Positions 61,537-64,000 of a stretch of DNA of 64,000 nucleotides are shown here, in pieces; position 1 is the stretch's first letter, and each line of letters begins with the position of its first letter. Below the pieces are notes generated by a model. The model made no database searches. It had not been told where the DNA came from and saw only the letters and a program-made list of their open reading frames with translations. Source of the DNA: Actinoallomurus sp050942425 (GTDB taxonomy: Bacteria > Actinomycetota > Actinomycetes > Streptosporangiales > Streptosporangiaceae); assembly GCF_050942425.1 (NCBI RefSeq), contig NZ_CP192063.1, positions 6,014,001 through 6,078,000 on the forward strand. Reading direction: 5' to 3'. Made by a program: the position numbers and the translations under genes.

Positions 61537-62142
61537 GTGGGGGAGCACTACTTCGCGCGACAGCCGCAGACCGACAGCAGACCGGGCACCGTCGACCTCG
61601 TCCTGCCCGACCTTCACCTGCGGCTCGCCACCGACCGGGGGATGTTCTCCCCCGACCGCGTCGACCTGGGGACCCGCGTCCTGTTGGAGACCGTCCCGCC
61701 TCCGCCGTCCCGCGGCGACCTGCTCGACCTCGGATGCGGATACGGCCCGATCGCGCTGACCCTGGCCAGCCGATCGCCGCAGGCGATGGTCTGGGGCGTC
61801 GATGTGAACGAGCGTGCCTTGACCGTCGCGGAGCGAAACGCACAGGCCGCCGGCCTTGACAATGTAAGGTTCTGCTTGGCCGACCGGATCGACCCCGCGC
61901 TCCGATTCGCCGCGATCTGGTCGAACCCGCCGATCCGCATCGGCAAGCAGGCCCTGCACGCACTGCTGCAGACCTGGCTGGCGCGGCTCGCCCCCGGCGG
62001 CCGCGCCCACCTGGTCGTGCAGAAGAACCTCGGCTCCGACTCCCTCCAGCGCTGGCTGACCGATCAGGGCCACCCCACCGAACGCATCGCCTCCCGCGCC
62101 GGGTACCGCGTCCTGGCCGTCGACCCGAAGGACCCAACGTGA
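61537..62142 (+). CDS. RsmC-like RNA methyltransferase
   Basis: 201 residues from a GTG. SAM motif LLDLGCGYGPIALTLASR, acidic residue in WGVDVNERALTVAERNAQ, and the IWSNPPIRIGKQALHALL motif that marks base N-methyltransferases of rRNA (RsmC/RsmD type). It is shorter than E. coli RsmC and corresponds to the catalytic half. Probably 16S rRNA guanine methylation; overlaps the next RNA methyltransferase gene. Confidence 0.87.
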   Translation: MGEHYFARQPQTDSRPGTVDLVLPDLHLRLATDRGMFSPDRVDLGTRVLLETVPPPPSRGDLLDLGCGYGPIALTLASRSPQAMVWGVDVNERALTVAERNAQAAGLDNVRFCLADRIDPALRFAAIWSNPPIRIGKQALHALLQTWLARLAPGGRAHLVVQKNLGSDSLQRWLTDQGHPTERIASRAGYRVLAVDPKDPT

Positions 62143-62678
62143 ACACCGACGCGCGCCGGCAGCTGCGCCCCACCGACGTCAAGCGCCTCAACCGCACGTG
62201 GCGGCGGCGCACCGAGGACCGCCTCGGGCTGCTCGTCGAGTCGGTGACCCAGCCGTTCAACATCGGCTCGATCACGCGGTCCGCGGCGGCGTTCGGCGTG
62301 GACCACGTGTGGCTGGCCGGCAACGCGACTCCCCCGACCCACCCCAACGCCCGCAAGACCGCGCTCGGCACCGAACGCCTCATCACCTGGGAGCCGCCCG
62401 TCCCGGTCGCCGACGCCGCGCGCGCCGCCCACGAGGCCGGCTACCGGATCGTCGCGATCGAGCTGACCAGTGACGCGGTGCCCCTGCACGAGGCGCCTCT
62501 CGACGGCGACGTGTGCCTGGCCGTCGGCGGTGAGGACCACGGCTGCTCCCCGGCCCTGCTCGCCGCCGCCGACGCGGTCGCCTTCATCCCCCAGATCGGC
62601 CGGGTCGGATCCCTCAACGTCGCCGTCGCCACCGCCATCGCCCTGGCCGAGGCCCGGCGCCGCGAATGGGCTCGCTGA
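62139..62678 (+). CDS. TrmH/SpoU-family RNA 2'-O-methyltransferase
   Basis: 179 residues from a GTG overlapping the preceding stop. SPOUT motifs: QPFNIGSITRSAAAFGVDHV, LAVGGEDHGCSPALLAAADA and IPQIGRVGSLNVAVATAIAL, which form the knotted SAM site. It methylates a ribose in tRNA or rRNA. Operon with the RsmC-like gene suggests a shared rRNA modification role. Confidence 0.92.
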   Translation: MNTDARRQLRPTDVKRLNRTWRRRTEDRLGLLVESVTQPFNIGSITRSAAAFGVDHVWLAGNATPPTHPNARKTALGTERLITWEPPVPVADAARAAHEAGYRIVAIELTSDAVPLHEAPLDGDVCLAVGGEDHGCSPALLAAADAVAFIPQIGRVGSLNVAVATAIALAEARRREWAR

Positions 62679-62693
62679 CCGTACGTCGTCGCC

Positions 62694-63602
62694 TTACGCC
62701 CGCCCCCGCGACGGGGCCGTGGCACAGCGGGGTGCGGCGGCGCGCGTCCGTTCGGCGCGGACGACGACGACCGCGGCCAGGGCGGTCGCCAGACCGATCG
62801 CGGTCCGCACGCCGAACGGCTCACCGAACATCAGGGCGCCCCACACGGCCGTGACCGGGGCGATCAGGAACATCAGCGTGTTGACCTCCGTCACGCCCGA
62901 GCGCCGCAGCACGACCCAGTACAGGCCGTAGCCGCCGAACGTCGGCAGCGCGACCAGCCAGCCGACCGCACCCCAGAACGCCGGCGTGGCCGGGGGAACG
63001 ACGACCCCGGTGCTCAGGGCGAGGGTCGTGAAGAGCAGGGCGCTGACGGTGCAGTGAACGGTCAGGGAGACCTCCGGGGAGACCTCGGCCCGGGAACGGC
63101 CCTGGACGAACGTCGCTGTCACCAGGGACAGCATGCCGACGAACGGCACCAGGTAGGCCCACCACACCACGCCGGTACGGGCGGTGGCGTCGGCCGCGGT
63201 GACGATGGCGACGCCGGTCACGCCGAGGCACAGGCCGAGCCACTGGCGCCGCGCGACGGAGCGGCCGAGCAGCGGGCCGGAGAGCACCGCGACGATCAGC
63301 GGCTGGGTGCCGTCGATCAAGGCCGTGGTGCCGCTGGAGACCCCGAGCCGGATCGCCTCGTAGACGGTGAGGAGGTACCCGCTCTGGGACAGGGCGCCGA
63401 TCAGCGCCTGGCGGGCCAGCTCGCGGGCCGTCAGGCCGCGCCAGGCGCGGCGGGCGGCGGCGGCGGCGAGCAGGACCACGGCCAGGGGGATGAAACGCCA
63501 GGTGAGGATCGTGACCGCGGAGGCGGCACCGGTGCCGAGCTTGGCGCCGATGAACCCCGAACTCCAGCACAGCACGAATCCGGCCGCCAGGAGGATGTTC
63601 AC
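62694..63602 (-). CDS. DMT-family transporter (EamA repeats)
   Basis: 302 residues with ten helices in two EamA repeats; it begins ILLAAGFVLCWSSGFIGAKL, and the repeat PVTAVWGALMFGEPFGVRTA is the second-half hallmark. It probably exports a small metabolite. It is divergent from a TetR gene with two operator-like repeats between them. Confidence 0.92.
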   Translation of the reverse strand: MNILLAAGFVLCWSSGFIGAKLGTGAASAVTILTWRFIPLAVVLLAAAAARRAWRGLTARELARQALIGALSQSGYLLTVYEAIRLGVSSGTTALIDGTQPLIVAVLSGPLLGRSVARRQWLGLCLGVTGVAIVTAADATARTGVVWWAYLVPFVGMLSLVTATFVQGRSRAEVSPEVSLTVHCTVSALLFTTLALSTGVVVPPATPAFWGAVGWLVALPTFGGYGLYWVVLRRSGVTEVNTLMFLIAPVTAVWGALMFGEPFGVRTAIGLATALAAVVVVRAERTRAAAPRCATAPSRGRA

Positions 63603-63616
63603 GGCATGACCTCCGG

Positions 63617-63664
63617 TATACAGATCGGTTTACCTCACACCGCGTCACTATACCGATCTGTGTA
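63617..63664. promoter_or_regulatory. paired TetR operator sites
   Basis: TATACAGATCGGTTTA at 63,617 and TATACCGATCTGTGTA at 63,649 are inverted copies of the pattern TAYACAGATCGGTWTA, 32 bp apart. One site lies by each start of the divergent DMT exporter and TetR genes, so binding of two dimers could shut both. Confidence 0.75.
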
Positions 63665-63675
63665 CTCTGGGCAAC

Positions 63676-64000
63676 ATGCGCACGACACCGGAGCGGATCA
63701 CGATGACGCCCGGGGCGCGCCGGCTCCTGGAGGCCGCCGCCCGGCTGTTCTACGAGCGCGGCATCCACGTCGTCGGAGTCGACCTGATCGCCGCCGAGGC
63801 GGGGGTGACGAAGAAGACGCTCTATGACCGGTTCGGATCCAAGGACCAGATCGTCGTGGAGTACCTCGCCGATCGCGACGAGCGCTGGCGGGCCTTCCTC
63901 GGCGACCGTCTCGGTGCGGCCCGGCCCGACACGCCCGCCGGCCGTCTCGGGGCGGTGTTCGACGCCTCGAAGGAGTGGATGGATGACACCAGCCCCCGGG
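63676..64000 (+). CDS. TetR-family regulator, partial (right edge)
   Basis: 108 codons visible from the ATG at 63676. The DNA-binding domain reads RRLLEAAARLFYERGIHVVG and DLIAAEAGVTKKTLYDRFGS. The ligand domain continues off the window. It is very likely the repressor of the divergent DMT exporter through the sites at 63,617 and 63,649. Confidence 0.9.
   Translation, partial: MRTTPERITMTPGARRLLEAAARLFYERGIHVVGVDLIAAEAGVTKKTLYDRFGSKDQIVVEYLADRDERWRAFLGDRLGAARPDTPAGRLGAVFDASKEWMDDTSPR

Overview
The window is very GC-rich, uses GTG starts often, and packs genes into long operons with ATGA/GTGA overlaps. With a SARP regulator, DUF5999, ANTAR proteins and a type II polyketide synthase, this points to a filamentous actinobacterium; the genus cannot be fixed from sequence alone.

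Positions 1 to about 36,760 (perhaps to 38,992) are a glycosylated aromatic polyketide gene cluster whose left end lies outside the window. The core is KS-alpha, chain-length factor (CLF), ACP, a fused acetyl-CoA carboxylase AccDA, biotin carrier and biotin carboxylase (26,828-33,130), then on the other strand a SARP activator, a two-domain aromatase/cyclase and an ActIII-type ketoreductase (33,277-36,142). The CLF gate residues (Phe109, Gly112, Leu116) differ from the octaketide actinorhodin set and fit a longer, possibly decaketide, chain. Sugar genes (rmlA, rmlB, 3,5-epimerase, 4-ketoreductase, 2,3-dehydratase, 3-dehydrase) and three GT-B glycosyltransferases predict one or more 2,3,6-trideoxyhexoses. 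Tailoring genes include two O-methyltransferases, a luciferase-like flavin monooxygenase with an FMN reductase, a second cyclase-like protein and a SnoaL-like protein.

Two separate acyl-activation sets sit in the cluster: KASIII-like enzyme + AMP ligase + ACP (3,526-6,341), and a free-standing A-PCP-C NRPS (11,977-15,003). Three ABC-2 exporters and a histidine kinase/response regulator pair (overlapping by 71 nt) accompany them. Paired TCGAG/TCGAC repeats 11 bp apart occur in four cluster promoters and look like SARP sites. A 27-residue one-helix peptide gene precedes the first methyltransferase.

From about 39,000 the content becomes chromosomal/accessory: an ECF sigma factor with a zinc-binding anti-sigma-like partner, a DUF5999-DUF417 pair and a patatin-like lipase, the last two units sharing a nearly identical promoter element; a MocR regulator; a polyol ABC importer with two zinc alcohol dehydrogenases (43,449-50,164); two tandem GAF-ANTAR proteins; LysE exporter; a MoxR-DUF58-VWA operon beside a degenerate kinase-like membrane protein; a small island (57,023-59,107) of cysteine-synthase-like and HxlR genes between transposase and recombinase remnants; an amidase; two RNA methyltransferase-like genes; and a DMT exporter divergent from a TetR regulator that runs off the right edge.
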